In this document: in pieces, positions 1-8,990 of the stretch | Numbering within the stretch: position 1 is the stretch's first letter | How the letters are laid out: each line of letters begins with the position of its first letter | Assembly (NCBI GenBank): GCA_029099685.1 | Contig: JAQXOO010000015.1 | Location: 38,918-102,917, forward strand | Direction: 5' to 3' | Source: Clostridia bacterium | GTDB taxonomy: Bacteria > Bacillota > Clostridia > Oscillospirales > Butyricicoccaceae | DNA length: 64,000 nucleotides | Notes under the pieces: generated by a model | The model's input: only the letters and a program-made list of their open reading frames with translations | Database searches by the model: none | What the model was told of the DNA's origin: nothing | Program-made: the position numbers and the translations under genes

Positions 1-43
1 GATGTGGTAGCATCCAATCAGAAACAGAGGGGAGGAACGTCTG

Positions 44-376
44 ATGTCCTTTGGAACACAGCTGCGTCAGGCGCGCAAACGCCGCCGCCTGACCCAAAAA
101 GCCCTGGCGGACGCCATCGGCGTCAAGCATAATTCCGTGAGCAACTGGGAGAGCGACCGCAACAGGCCCGACCCGGAGACCATCCGCGCCCTGTGCGCCC
201 TGCTGGAGGTGGACTCCAACTACTTTTTGGAGACCGACCCCATGGAAAGCCAGCTTTCCGGCGTGGAATTCGCCCTGTTCGGCGAGGTGCGGGAACTGAG
301 CGAACAGGACAAGCGGGATGTTCTGGAGTTCATTCGGTTCAAAAAAGCCCTCAGCGAAAAGAGGCGGCAGGAATGA
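44..376 (+). CDS. XRE-family HTH transcriptional regulator
   Basis: A 110-residue cytoplasmic DNA-binding protein. Residues about 5-60 form a Cro/CI-type helix-turn-helix (LRQARKRRRLTQKALADAIG, then VSNWESDRNRP), followed by a short acidic helical tail. A purine-rich GGAGG site sits just upstream of the ATG. Its TGA overlaps the ATG of the next gene as ATGA, so it is translationally coupled to an ImmA/IrrE-type peptidase. In that known pairing the peptidase inactivates the repressor under stress (as with ImmR/ImmA). By inference the target is the set of small membrane protein genes downstream. No phage or ICE genes are visible, but the window starts here, so context to the left is unknown. 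Confidence 0.9.
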   Translation: MSFGTQLRQARKRRRLTQKALADAIGVKHNSVSNWESDRNRPDPETIRALCALLEVDSNYFLETDPMESQLSGVEFALFGEVRELSEQDKRDVLEFIRFKKALSEKRRQE

Positions 377-777
377 CCCACCTGCAGCGTCTGTATGAAA
401 CGGCCGACGGGCTGGGGCTGCAGATCTGCTATTTTCCTATGGAGAACAACACCGCCATCTCCACCCCCGACGGCTTTATCGGCATGGATGTGGACCGGCT
501 GGAAAACAGCGCCGGAGAACTGGAGTGTCTGGCCCATGAGATGGGCCACTGCATCACCGGCAGTTTTTATACGCTGGACAGCGATCTGTATCAGCAGCGG
601 CGGTGTGAGGAACGGGCCGATCGGTGGGCCATGGAACGGCTGGTGCCCTTGAAAGATCTGAAGCGGGCGCTGGCCATGGGCCTTCGACCTCACGAACTGG
701 CCGAGCTGTTCGGCGTTACCCAGGCCTTTTTGGAGAAATGTCTGCGGTATTATCACGAGGCAAAAGGTGAGATTTGA
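373..777 (+). CDS. ImmA/IrrE-family metallopeptidase
   Basis: A 134-residue protein. HEMGH at residues 55-59 is the zinc HExxH motif, and the acidic residues in CEERADRWA (about 78-86) supply the likely third ligand, as in the ImmA/IrrE (DUF955) family. An in-frame start further upstream exists, but the ATG overlapping the regulator's stop codon gives the normal family length and is chosen. The expected role is site-specific cleavage of the XRE repressor encoded directly upstream. The next small gene begins 12 bases after its stop with GGAGGTG in between, so a single transcript is likely. Confidence 0.9.
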   Translation: MTHLQRLYETADGLGLQICYFPMENNTAISTPDGFIGMDVDRLENSAGELECLAHEMGHCITGSFYTLDSDLYQQRRCEERADRWAMERLVPLKDLKRALAMGLRPHELAELFGVTQAFLEKCLRYYHEAKGEI

Positions 778-789
778 GGAGGTGCGCCC

Positions 790-966
790 ATGTCGTGGAA
801 CAAACTGGATCGGATGCGACTGGAGTCCGACGTACTGGAAACCGAGATTCATGAACAGGATTCCGAACGGTAGGTTCGGCAGCACGAAAGCCGGGTCTGG
901 TTTCATATTGCCGCCCTTGCGGTGGTGGCCGTGGTGCTGATTTTGTCGGTCTACGGCGCGATTTAG
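790..966 (+). pseudogene. small single-TM protein interrupted by in-frame TAG
   Basis: A good ribosome site (GAGGAGGTG) leads into an ATG. The frame encodes a hydrophilic N-terminus (DRMRLESDVLETEIHEQD) and hits TAG at 871-873 after 27 codons. Past the TAG the same frame stays open to another TAG at 964-966 and encodes a clear transmembrane helix (HIAALAVVAVVLILSVYGAI). The whole 58-codon unit resembles the two small proteins at 1100-1300 and 1326-1499: an R-M-(x)-E-S/N stretch, an acidic region, then one C-terminal helix. A recent nonsense mutation is the simplest reading. Suppression of the amber codon is the alternative and cannot be tested from sequence. Confidence 0.75.
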
Positions 967-977
967 TGGTTTTTTAC

Positions 978-1016
978 AACCGGAAAGCCCCTGTTTTGTG
1001 GGGTTTTCCGGTTTTT
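978..1016 (+). terminator. Rho-independent terminator
   Basis: A long stem (ACCGGAAA(A)GCCCC paired with GGGG(T)TTTCCGGT) with a TGTTTTGT-type loop is followed by a T run. It ends the regulator/peptidase/small-protein transcript. Confidence 0.85.
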
Positions 1017-1037
1017 GTGAATTTTTCTTAAGAATCG

Positions 1038-1066
1038 TTGCGGACATGTTCTCCATAAGATATAAT
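1038..1066 (+). promoter_or_regulatory. Promoter for small membrane protein pair
   Basis: TTGCGG and TATAAT are separated by 17 bases, 33 bases upstream of the 1100 start codon. This is a plausible target of the upstream XRE repressor, although no clear palindrome was identified. Confidence 0.7.
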
Positions 1067-1099
1067 AGAAACAAATAAACCGATAAAGGAGGGCGCTGT

Positions 1100-1300
1100 A
1101 TGAGCTTTGGACTGAACAACTGGAACAACAACCAACAGGTGCGTGACCGGATGGAAAATGAATCGCTGGAATATCAGATGCGGGAGACCAATCCAGATCA
1201 GGCCAAAAAGGATCTGGTCAGCCGGATGTCGGTTCGGGGCGCGATCCTCATTCTTTTGGTGGTCGTCCTGGCCGTGGTGTTGCTGCTGACGGGATCGTAA
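1100..1300 (+). CDS. small single-pass membrane protein, paralog 2
   Basis: A 66-residue protein with a polar, Asn/Gln/Glu-rich N-terminal half and one C-terminal membrane helix (AILILLVVVLAVVLLLTGS). An AAAGGAGG site precedes the ATG. The segment RDRMENESLEYQMRETNPDQ resembles RMRLESDV of the interrupted gene upstream and RMESNVTDADIRDKMPEQ of the gene downstream, so the three look like tandem paralogs. The predicted topology is cytoplasmic N-terminus and a short outside tail. I do not recognise the family. Small stress, toxin-like or accessory membrane proteins are possible. Confidence 0.75.
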   Translation: MSFGLNNWNNNQQVRDRMENESLEYQMRETNPDQAKKDLVSRMSVRGAILILLVVVLAVVLLLTGS

Positions 1301-1325
1301 CGAACAAGCGGAAAGGAGCCGAACC

Positions 1326-1499
1326 ATGAAGCAATTTCAACGAGATTTTATTCGCATGGAGTCCAATGTGACCGATGCGGATATCCGGGACAAGATGCCC
1401 GAGCAGGGAAAACGGGATTTTGAAGGACATGCGCCCATCAAGATGTTGTTGCTGGTGTTCGTGATCCTTGCGGTCATACTGACGATAAAAGGATTATAA
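1326..1499 (+). CDS. small single-pass membrane protein, paralog 3
   Basis: A 57-residue protein starting 25 bases after the previous stop, with AAAGGAG in front. The N-terminus carries RMESNVTDADIRDKMPEQGK and the C-terminus is one membrane helix (KMLLLVFVILAVILTIKG). It shares the layout of its two neighbours and is followed directly by a terminator, so it closes the cassette. Function unknown. Confidence 0.75.
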   Translation: MKQFQRDFIRMESNVTDADIRDKMPEQGKRDFEGHAPIKMLLLVFVILAVILTIKGL

Positions 1500-1510
1500 G
1501 GGAATAAAAA

Positions 1511-1532
1511 GCCGCCTGCGGGCGGCTTTTTT
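1511..1532 (+). terminator. Rho-independent terminator
   Basis: GCCGCC/GGCGGC stem with a TGCG loop followed by six or more T. Confidence 0.9.
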
Positions 1533-1577
1533 CTTGCTCATTCACAAATAATTTTCATTTAAAATTATATAATGTCA

Positions 1578-1605
1578 TTGACAAAATTAAAAACCGTGAT
1601 ATGAT
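1578..1605 (+). promoter_or_regulatory. Promoter for ribbon-helix-helix gene
   Basis: TTGACA, 16 bases, TATGAT. The -10 covers an alternative in-frame ATG at 1601, which shows that the real start codon is the later ATG at 1637. Confidence 0.85.
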
Positions 1606-1636
1606 GGTGACAGAATCCCAAGAGGAGGGAAAGTCA

Positions 1637-2272
1637 ATGAAAAAGAGCGTGTATTCTCTCGTTCTCAGCGACGACGTGGTGGAGGCGGTGGACCGGGCCG
1701 CTTATCAGAACGGCCTGAGCCGCTCGGCCATGGTCAACCAGATCCTGGCCGACTATGTGTCCTATACCACCCCCGAAAAGCGGATGCGGGAGATCTTTTC
1801 CCAGGTGGAGAGCCTGCTGACGGACGGCGGCGTGTTCCAGACGCTGCTGCAGCCCTCGGACAGCATGATGAGCCTGCGCTCGTCCCTGGCCTATAAATAC
1901 AACCCCAACGTGCGCTACAGCGTGGAGCTGTATCCCGGCACGCCCACCCAGGGCGAGCTGCGGGTGTCCCTGCGCAGCCAGAGCAGCAACCTGATCCTGT
2001 ATCTGGGCCAGTTCTTCCGCCTGTGGGACAAAATCGAAACGGCCTATCTGGGCGGTACGGACTGCGTCATTCAGGACGGCCGCTACAGCCGCAGGCTCCG
2101 CCTGCCGGAGGGACTGTCCGACCGGGAGCAGGGCGCTGTGCTGGCAGGGTATATCCGGGCCATGGAGCGCGGACTGAAGGCGTTTTTCAACAGCCTGGAG
2201 GACCCCCATCAGGCCGCCGCCGCGGTGGACCGGGCCTATCAGGAATATCTCAGACAATATCCCGCCATCTGA
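1637..2272 (+). CDS. ribbon-helix-helix domain protein
   Basis: A 211-residue protein. Residues 1-45 (KKSVYSLVLSDDVVEAVDRA, then a helix with GLSRSAMVNQIL) look like a CopG/Arc-type ribbon-helix-helix DNA-binding module. The remaining 160 residues are a mixed alpha/beta domain I do not recognise. The ATG at 1637 is preceded by AGAGGAGGG and lies downstream of a clear promoter. A terminator-like hairpin separates it from clpB 90 bases on, so partial read-through into clpB is possible. It may be an autoregulator or a regulator of clpB (inference). No CtsR or HrcA-type site was seen here. Confidence 0.7.
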   Translation: MKKSVYSLVLSDDVVEAVDRAAYQNGLSRSAMVNQILADYVSYTTPEKRMREIFSQVESLLTDGGVFQTLLQPSDSMMSLRSSLAYKYNPNVRYSVELYPGTPTQGELRVSLRSQSSNLILYLGQFFRLWDKIETAYLGGTDCVIQDGRYSRRLRLPEGLSDREQGAVLAGYIRAMERGLKAFFNSLEDPHQAAAAVDRAYQEYLRQYPAI

Positions 2273-2290
2273 AGCGCGGCGGACCCACGG

Positions 2291-2322
2291 CCCGGGCCGG
2301 CAGAACGCCGGCGGGGCTTTTT
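2291..2322 (+). terminator. Terminator or attenuator before clpB
   Basis: GCCGGC-agaac-GCCGGC stem with flanking G/C pairs and a TTTTT run. Fewer than 45 bases remain before clpB and contain no clear promoter, so clpB may depend on read-through. Confidence 0.65.
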
Positions 2323-2364
2323 CCCGGGAGAGAAAGGAAATCGTGAAAGACAGGAGGTTTTTTT

Positions 2365-4965
<2,601 letters not shown>

Positions 4966-4970
4966 AAGAG

Positions 4971-5000
4971 AACGCCCCGGCGAGAGCCGGGGCGTTTTTT
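4971..5000 (+). terminator. clpB terminator
   Basis: AACGCCCCGGC stem, GAGA loop, GCCGGGGCG and T6. Confidence 0.95.
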
Positions 5001-5148
5001 GCGTCTATTTTACGGAATCGGCCACATCCGGCAGGAGCAGCAGCCATTGACCTCCTTGGGCAAGCTCGGCACGGGTCATGTCCCGGTCAGCAGCCTGATG
5101 ATACCAGTCGATGTTTGCCGGATCGGAAACCTCGTATAGGGTAACGAA

Positions 5149-6207
5149 CTAAGCCGACAACCCGCCGCCGGGGGCAGTGAACAGCCAGCCTTCTTCAAAT
5201 TGGTCACCCATGGCGTAGGTGTAGGCCTTTTTCACCTGCCAGCCGGTCAGCTCGGGACACAGGTCACCACCGTCAAAGGGCGGCTCTTCGGTATAGCCGT
5301 TGGGCGGTTCGGGCAGCTGACTTTGCAGCGGAAGGTCGCCAAAGCTAACGTAAAGGCCGGGGCAGGTGGGCTTGTGATACTCTGGATTCTCGGCAGGGCC
5401 AACATAATTTGCAGAAAAACTGTCGAGGGTCAGCCTGTCCGACCAGTCGTAGATTTGGCCGGGTTCAAAGTTCCCTTCCAGCTCCACCAGACAGCCGTCA
5501 AACCAAGGGCTGTCATTCACCGAAAGGGTTACGCAGGGGATCTGGGTCAACCGGAAACTGCCCAGCTGATCCGGCAGAAGGATTCCCCGAGACGCCAGCA
5601 ATTCCTGATTGGAAGGATATCGCTGCAATGCGGTGCAGCACCACCACAGGCCGTCCTCCCCCTGGGCCACGGCGTAAAACTTGCCGGGAGCATCCAGGCC
5701 GAAAGCTTCCATTTCGGCATAAAAACTGCTTTCCCGTTGAACCGGGTCTTTGCAAGAGGGCAAAGGGCTTTGGGCGGCGCTGTAAAACTGTGCCTTTTCA
5801 TCGGCCTGATACAGTGCCGAAAGGAGGGCAGGCAGGGTTTGTGCGGTATAGGTGCGCTCGGGGGTATAGAGATAAACGCCGTCGGTGAGCACCTCACGGC
5901 CGCCGTCCAGAGAAAAGCGGTAGCGGCCCTTGAGCGGATAATAGCAAGGGGTTATGTTCTGTTCCACCAGCGGTACGTCATCCATCAGCGCCCAGAGCTG
6001 CTCCAGCACTGTGGGATCGTCGATGGTAAAGTTGTTTTCGTGACTGTTGGGCCAGGAGGTCACCGTGACGGCGGCAGGGGCGGACTGAGAGCGTCCGGTC
6101 AGCAGCCGGGACAGGGTGTCAGGATACTGCTGTCGCATCATCAGCAGCAGGCACAGTGTGAAGGCGGCAAGCAGGCAAAGAGACAGATAAAACCCTTTCC
6201 TTTTCAT
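5149..6207 (-). CDS. membrane-anchored hypothetical protein, possible TAG-interrupted 3' end
   Basis: A 352-residue protein with an N-terminal signal anchor (FYLSLCLLAAFTLCLLLMM) and a large extracellular domain I do not recognise. The start at 6207 is chosen over an upstream GTG because AAGGAG is then spaced 8 bases away. A promoter (TTGCAT-16-TACAAT) lies at 6231-6258. The stop is TAG at 5149-5151, but the same frame stays open and looks coding for another 47 codons (for example VTLYEVSDPANIDWYHQAAD) down to a second TAG at 5005-5007. So this is either a truncated gene or one whose amber codon is read through. It has its own promoter and is not obviously part of the cobalamin-linked operon upstream. 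Confidence 0.7.
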   Translation of the reverse strand: MKRKGFYLSLCLLAAFTLCLLLMMRQQYPDTLSRLLTGRSQSAPAAVTVTSWPNSHENNFTIDDPTVLEQLWALMDDVPLVEQNITPCYYPLKGRYRFSLDGGREVLTDGVYLYTPERTYTAQTLPALLSALYQADEKAQFYSAAQSPLPSCKDPVQRESSFYAEMEAFGLDAPGKFYAVAQGEDGLWWCCTALQRYPSNQELLASRGILLPDQLGSFRLTQIPCVTLSVNDSPWFDGCLVELEGNFEPGQIYDWSDRLTLDSFSANYVGPAENPEYHKPTCPGLYVSFGDLPLQSQLPEPPNGYTEEPPFDGGDLCPELTGWQVKKAYTYAMGDQFEEGWLFTAPGGGLSA

Positions 6208-6230
6208 GGTAAACACTCCTTTCTGATTTC

Positions 6231-6258
6231 ATTGTATCACGGGGAAAAGCCCATGCAA
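6231..6258 (-). promoter_or_regulatory. Promoter for 6207-start gene
   Basis: TTGCAT (6258-6253), 16-base spacer, TACAAT (6236-6231) on the minus strand. Confidence 0.75.
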
Positions 6259-6303
6259 GAACAAACATTAAAAATTAAGAAAACTTCAGAACTGCTTGCC
6301 TTT

Positions 6304-7386
6304 TCAGGTGGAATATAGGGCCATATAGGCAGAAATCATCATTCGGAGGAATGTTTTATGGTTATTTGAAAGGAAGCCCAGCGCGTCCGGGTGCGGGATA
6401 ACGTCCGGGGCGGAAACGGCACCCCGGAAAACCGCCATATCTTCGCAAACGATCTGGCTCCGGACACGGTGCTCACCGTGGACGAGATCGGCGGCAAGCT
6501 GGTGGTGCGATAAAAAACGAACCGCCCGGCTATTCGTGGTGCTTTTTCTTCTTATTTTCTCTTGTTCTGCTCTCTCTGCTCCCGCCTGGCCCGCCGTGGC
6601 GTTGTCCCCCACATCCTTTCCCAGGTCGCAGGTATAGACCCATTCCACCCGGTCTCCGTCCTGAAGCTGATAGCGGCTGCAGCCGTAATTGGGGAACCAG
6701 CCGTTAACGCAATACATCCATCCGGACAGGCTCCCGCAGTCAAATTCATACAGGTTCCCGATGCCCTCGATATAAGCCGAGTTGTAAATGGGCGTGTCGG
6801 TATACTCCATATGGATGCTGTTTTCCATGCACACCCGCAAAAGCACATCAAAAACACTCTCATTTTCATAAAAAGTCACGGTCAGCGGCTGCAGGATCCA
6901 GCCGTCCGCAGGTACTAGTTCCGTCTTTTCCGGGTCCAGACTGTCCATGTTGTCCAGGATCGCAGCGCAGGATATGGAAAGAACGCAGGAACAGGCGGTA
7001 TCCGTGACCTCCGTGTTCTGGGGCTCCACCGGCTTCGGTTTTCCCTCCGGGACCGGGTCGGTGCGGTAGGCATCCTGCCGGGGCTTCTGAGCTGAGGACT
7101 GCCCGGTGCCGCTTTCTGTGCCGGAGGAATGGACTTCTTCCCCCTCCGGTCCGCTGCTTTCAGGCGGCACATCCCGCGGGTCTCCATTTTCCTCCGGCGG
7201 AGACTGTTCTTTCACACCGCCGGGCCGCTCCGTCGCAGGCGCATCTCCCGTGGTCCCGCTTCCGTCAGTCTGCCGTCCCGGGAGCGGGGCGGGGACGTCC
7301 CCGGCCGCCGGCGCGGCGCAGGCGCCTGCCAGCACGGCCACCAGCAGCACTGCCGCCAGGATGCGGCGCGGATGTTTCTTCCCCAT
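6304..7386 (-). CDS. DUF4430 (transcobalamin beta-domain-like) lipoprotein, aberrant C-terminus
   Basis: A 360-residue exported protein with a hydrophobic signal ending in LAGAC, a weak lipobox. A Pro/Gly/Ser-rich linker covers 25-125. A DUF4430 domain spans about 130-260 (VFDVLLRVCMENSIHMEY, SGWMYCVNGWFPNYG, GDRVEWVYTCDLGKDVG). DUF4430 is the family of the C-terminal beta domain of transcobalamin and intrinsic factor. The ATG lies 3 bases after the stop of the toroid-SLH gene, so the two are one operon. From about residue 262 the frame runs through a 33-base copy of another gene's end and then antisense to the cupin/clpB chimera. That 100-residue tail is therefore probably not native, and the original stop was lost in the rearrangement. 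Confidence 0.8.
   Translation of the reverse strand: MGKKHPRRILAAVLLVAVLAGACAAPAAGDVPAPLPGRQTDGSGTTGDAPATERPGGVKEQSPPEENGDPRDVPPESSGPEGEEVHSSGTESGTGQSSAQKPRQDAYRTDPVPEGKPKPVEPQNTEVTDTACSCVLSISCAAILDNMDSLDPEKTELVPADGWILQPLTVTFYENESVFDVLLRVCMENSIHMEYTDTPIYNSAYIEGIGNLYEFDCGSLSGWMYCVNGWFPNYGCSRYQLQDGDRVEWVYTCDLGKDVGDNATAGQAGAERAEQEKIRRKSTTNSRAVRFLSHHQLAADLVHGEHRVRSQIVCEDMAVFRGAVSAPDVIPHPDALGFLSNNHKTFLRMMISAYMALYST
6358..6513 (+). pseudogene. cupin 5' end fused in frame to clpB 3' end
   Basis: Behind a ribosome site (CGGAGGAATG), the first 26-28 codons match the start of the cupin gene at 60661 (shared EAQRV, then VRDNVRGGNGT, ENRH). The sequence then switches, in frame, to the last 22 codons of clpB, with 44 identical bases against 4895-4938 and protein [14 protein letters not shown]. 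The switch point falls in a 13-base tract common to both parents (CGCCACATCATCG in the intact genes). Codon 4 is TGA where the cupin has AGA, so the fusion is not translatable as it stands. The last seven codons differ from the local clpB, which suggests a divergent donor or later drift. Confidence 0.85.
6560..6592 (-). repeat. 33-bp copy of the end of the 18690-18887 gene
   Basis: Identical over 33 bases to 18698-18730, where it encodes the C-terminal ARREQREQNK segment of a small membrane protein. Here it is fused to the 3' end of the DUF4430 gene in the same orientation. Confidence 0.8.
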
Positions 7387-7389
7387 GGT

Positions 7390-8886
7390 TCACTGCCCCC
7401 CTGCCAGCGCCAGCAGATTGCAGACCATCTGCGCCACCTCCCAGCGCAGGATGGCCTGTTTGGGCCGGAGAGACCCGGTCCAGGGCGCTATGCCGCTTCC
7501 GCAGCAGTCAGCCAGGGCGGCCCTGGCCCAGGAGGCCGCTTCCCTGCCGTCGGAAAAGCCCGCCAGCACCGCTTCCGGGTCCGCCGCACCGGTATCCAGC
7601 TTCAGGCTTTTACAGACGCGGGCCGCCATGACGGCGGCTTCCTGCCGTGTGATGGTGCCGTCCGGGCCGAATTTCCCGCCGCCGGTGCCGTTAACGATGC
7701 CCGCGGCACTGGCAGCCCCCACATAGCCGGCATACCACGCCCCGGCGGGGACGTCGGAATAGCCCTCCGCCGCCTTGGGCGCAAGGCCCAGGGCCTTGAC
7801 CACCGTGGCGCAGAACTCCGCCCGGGTCATGGTCCGGTCCGGGGCAAAGGTGCCGTCGCCCATACCGTTGAGGATGCCCCGGGCCGCCAGCGTCTCAATG
7901 GCGGCCTGGTTGGGATGTCCCTGAATGTCGGAAAATGCCCCGCCTCCGGCGGGCGTGTCCGCCCCGGCCATGCGGTACAGGGAGCACATTCCCCGGGCGG
8001 CCCGCCGGGCCGCCACCAGAGCGTAAAAACCCTGTTCGGTGGACATGCCGTCCGCGCCGCTGCCGCCCCCTGCCACATGGGTGAATCCGCTGCCCCGGAC
8101 ATAGAAGGTCATCAGGCCGTCCAGGGCCGTGCAGCCGTTCTTCACAAAGCGGCCGTCCTCCGGGGGAATACCCAGTTCACACAGGGCCACCACCACCTGG
8201 GCGCAGGATTCGCAGTTGGCGGTGCCGTACACCGAAAAGGTGCCGTCGCCGTTCTGACTTGCAGAAAGCCAGGCCAGCGCCCGCTGGGTGGCCGCCTGCA
8301 CGGCGGGCTGCTCCTGGTATTTGGCCAGAGCCTGCAGCGCCATGGCGGTGACATCGGTGTCGGGGGCATCGCTGTCCAGAGACCAGCCGCCCCCGGCGAT
8401 CTCACTGTCCAGAATGCAGTCTACATACCGCTGCCGGACGGCGCATGGGTAGCTGCCGCTGTCCAGAGCCAGCAGGGCAAAAATGGGTCCGTTGACCCCT
8501 TGCCATACGGTTTTGTCATAATCGTTCAGGGGTGCGGTCAGATCATAGCCGCCCACATCGGTGGGGTCCTTTCCTATGGCGGTGAGCGCCAGGACCACCC
8601 GGGAATATTCGGTGTATTTGCGGCTGTGGAGCACCCCGCCGCAAGCCTTTACATAGGCAACCACCCGGTCATAATACCCCTCGGGTACCGGATATCCGCC
8701 CCGGGCCAGCCCCAGGACGGCCCATTCGCCGCCGATGGAGCCCACCTGGGGTTCAGGGGTGACCTTTTGGATATAGGCGGCGGTGTCCTCCACCGCGTCG
8801 GAAAGGGAGCCGGCAGAGGCCGGGACCATCAGGCAGAGGCACAAAAGCATCGCCAGGCCAAAGGCCCCCGTTCTGCGTCTGTTCAT
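7390..8886 (-). CDS. alpha/alpha-toroid (transcobalamin/prenyltransferase-like) protein with SLH anchor
   Basis: A 498-residue secreted protein starting at ATG 8886 behind AAGGAGG. After a signal peptide (LAMLLCLCLMVPASA), residues about 28-320 are helical repeats of the squalene-cyclase/prenyltransferase/transcobalamin barrel type (GEWAVLGLARGGYPVP, TDVTAMALQALAKY, SCAQVVVALCELG, GADGMSTEQGFYALVA). Residues about 330-498 are three S-layer homology repeats (for example MTRAEFCATVVKALGL, GTITRQEAAVMAARV) that attach it to cell-wall polymers. Catalytic DxDD-type cyclase residues were not seen, so a binding role is more likely. It lies between the giant surface protein and the DUF4430 lipoprotein, giving separate alpha and beta transcobalamin-type modules in one operon. 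Confidence 0.85.
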   Translation of the reverse strand: MNRRRTGAFGLAMLLCLCLMVPASAGSLSDAVEDTAAYIQKVTPEPQVGSIGGEWAVLGLARGGYPVPEGYYDRVVAYVKACGGVLHSRKYTEYSRVVLALTAIGKDPTDVGGYDLTAPLNDYDKTVWQGVNGPIFALLALDSGSYPCAVRQRYVDCILDSEIAGGGWSLDSDAPDTDVTAMALQALAKYQEQPAVQAATQRALAWLSASQNGDGTFSVYGTANCESCAQVVVALCELGIPPEDGRFVKNGCTALDGLMTFYVRGSGFTHVAGGGSGADGMSTEQGFYALVAARRAARGMCSLYRMAGADTPAGGGAFSDIQGHPNQAAIETLAARGILNGMGDGTFAPDRTMTRAEFCATVVKALGLAPKAAEGYSDVPAGAWYAGYVGAASAAGIVNGTGGGKFGPDGTITRQEAAVMAARVCKSLKLDTGAADPEAVLAGFSDGREAASWARAALADCCGSGIAPWTGSLRPKQAILRWEVAQMVCNLLALAGGQ

Positions 8887-8927
8887 GGGAAAACCTCCTT
8901 GCGGAACATATTCTGAATACTGCAAAT

Positions 8928-8955
8928 GCCAGACCCGGATGGCTCCGGGTCTGGC
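8928..8955 (-). other. intercistronic hairpin
   Basis: A perfect 12-bp stem (GCCAGACCCGGA with its complement) and TGGC loop lies between the giant gene and the toroid-SLH gene. No T run follows on the minus strand, so an RNA processing or stability element is more likely than a full terminator. Confidence 0.6.
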
Positions 8956-8990
8956 TGCTGTTCAGGCGGGCATTCCGCCTGCGCGTTGGA

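Noticed and set aside
790..873. Pyrrolysine or other programmed amber read-through
   Set aside because: TAG also serves as a normal stop in lrp and pth and ends both extended frames. No Pyl genes are in the window, so mutation is the default explanation.
6304..6600. C-terminal 100 residues of the DUF4430 lipoprotein as a real domain
   Set aside because: They are encoded antisense to the cupin/clpB chimera and a copied gene end, so they are a by-product of rearrangement.
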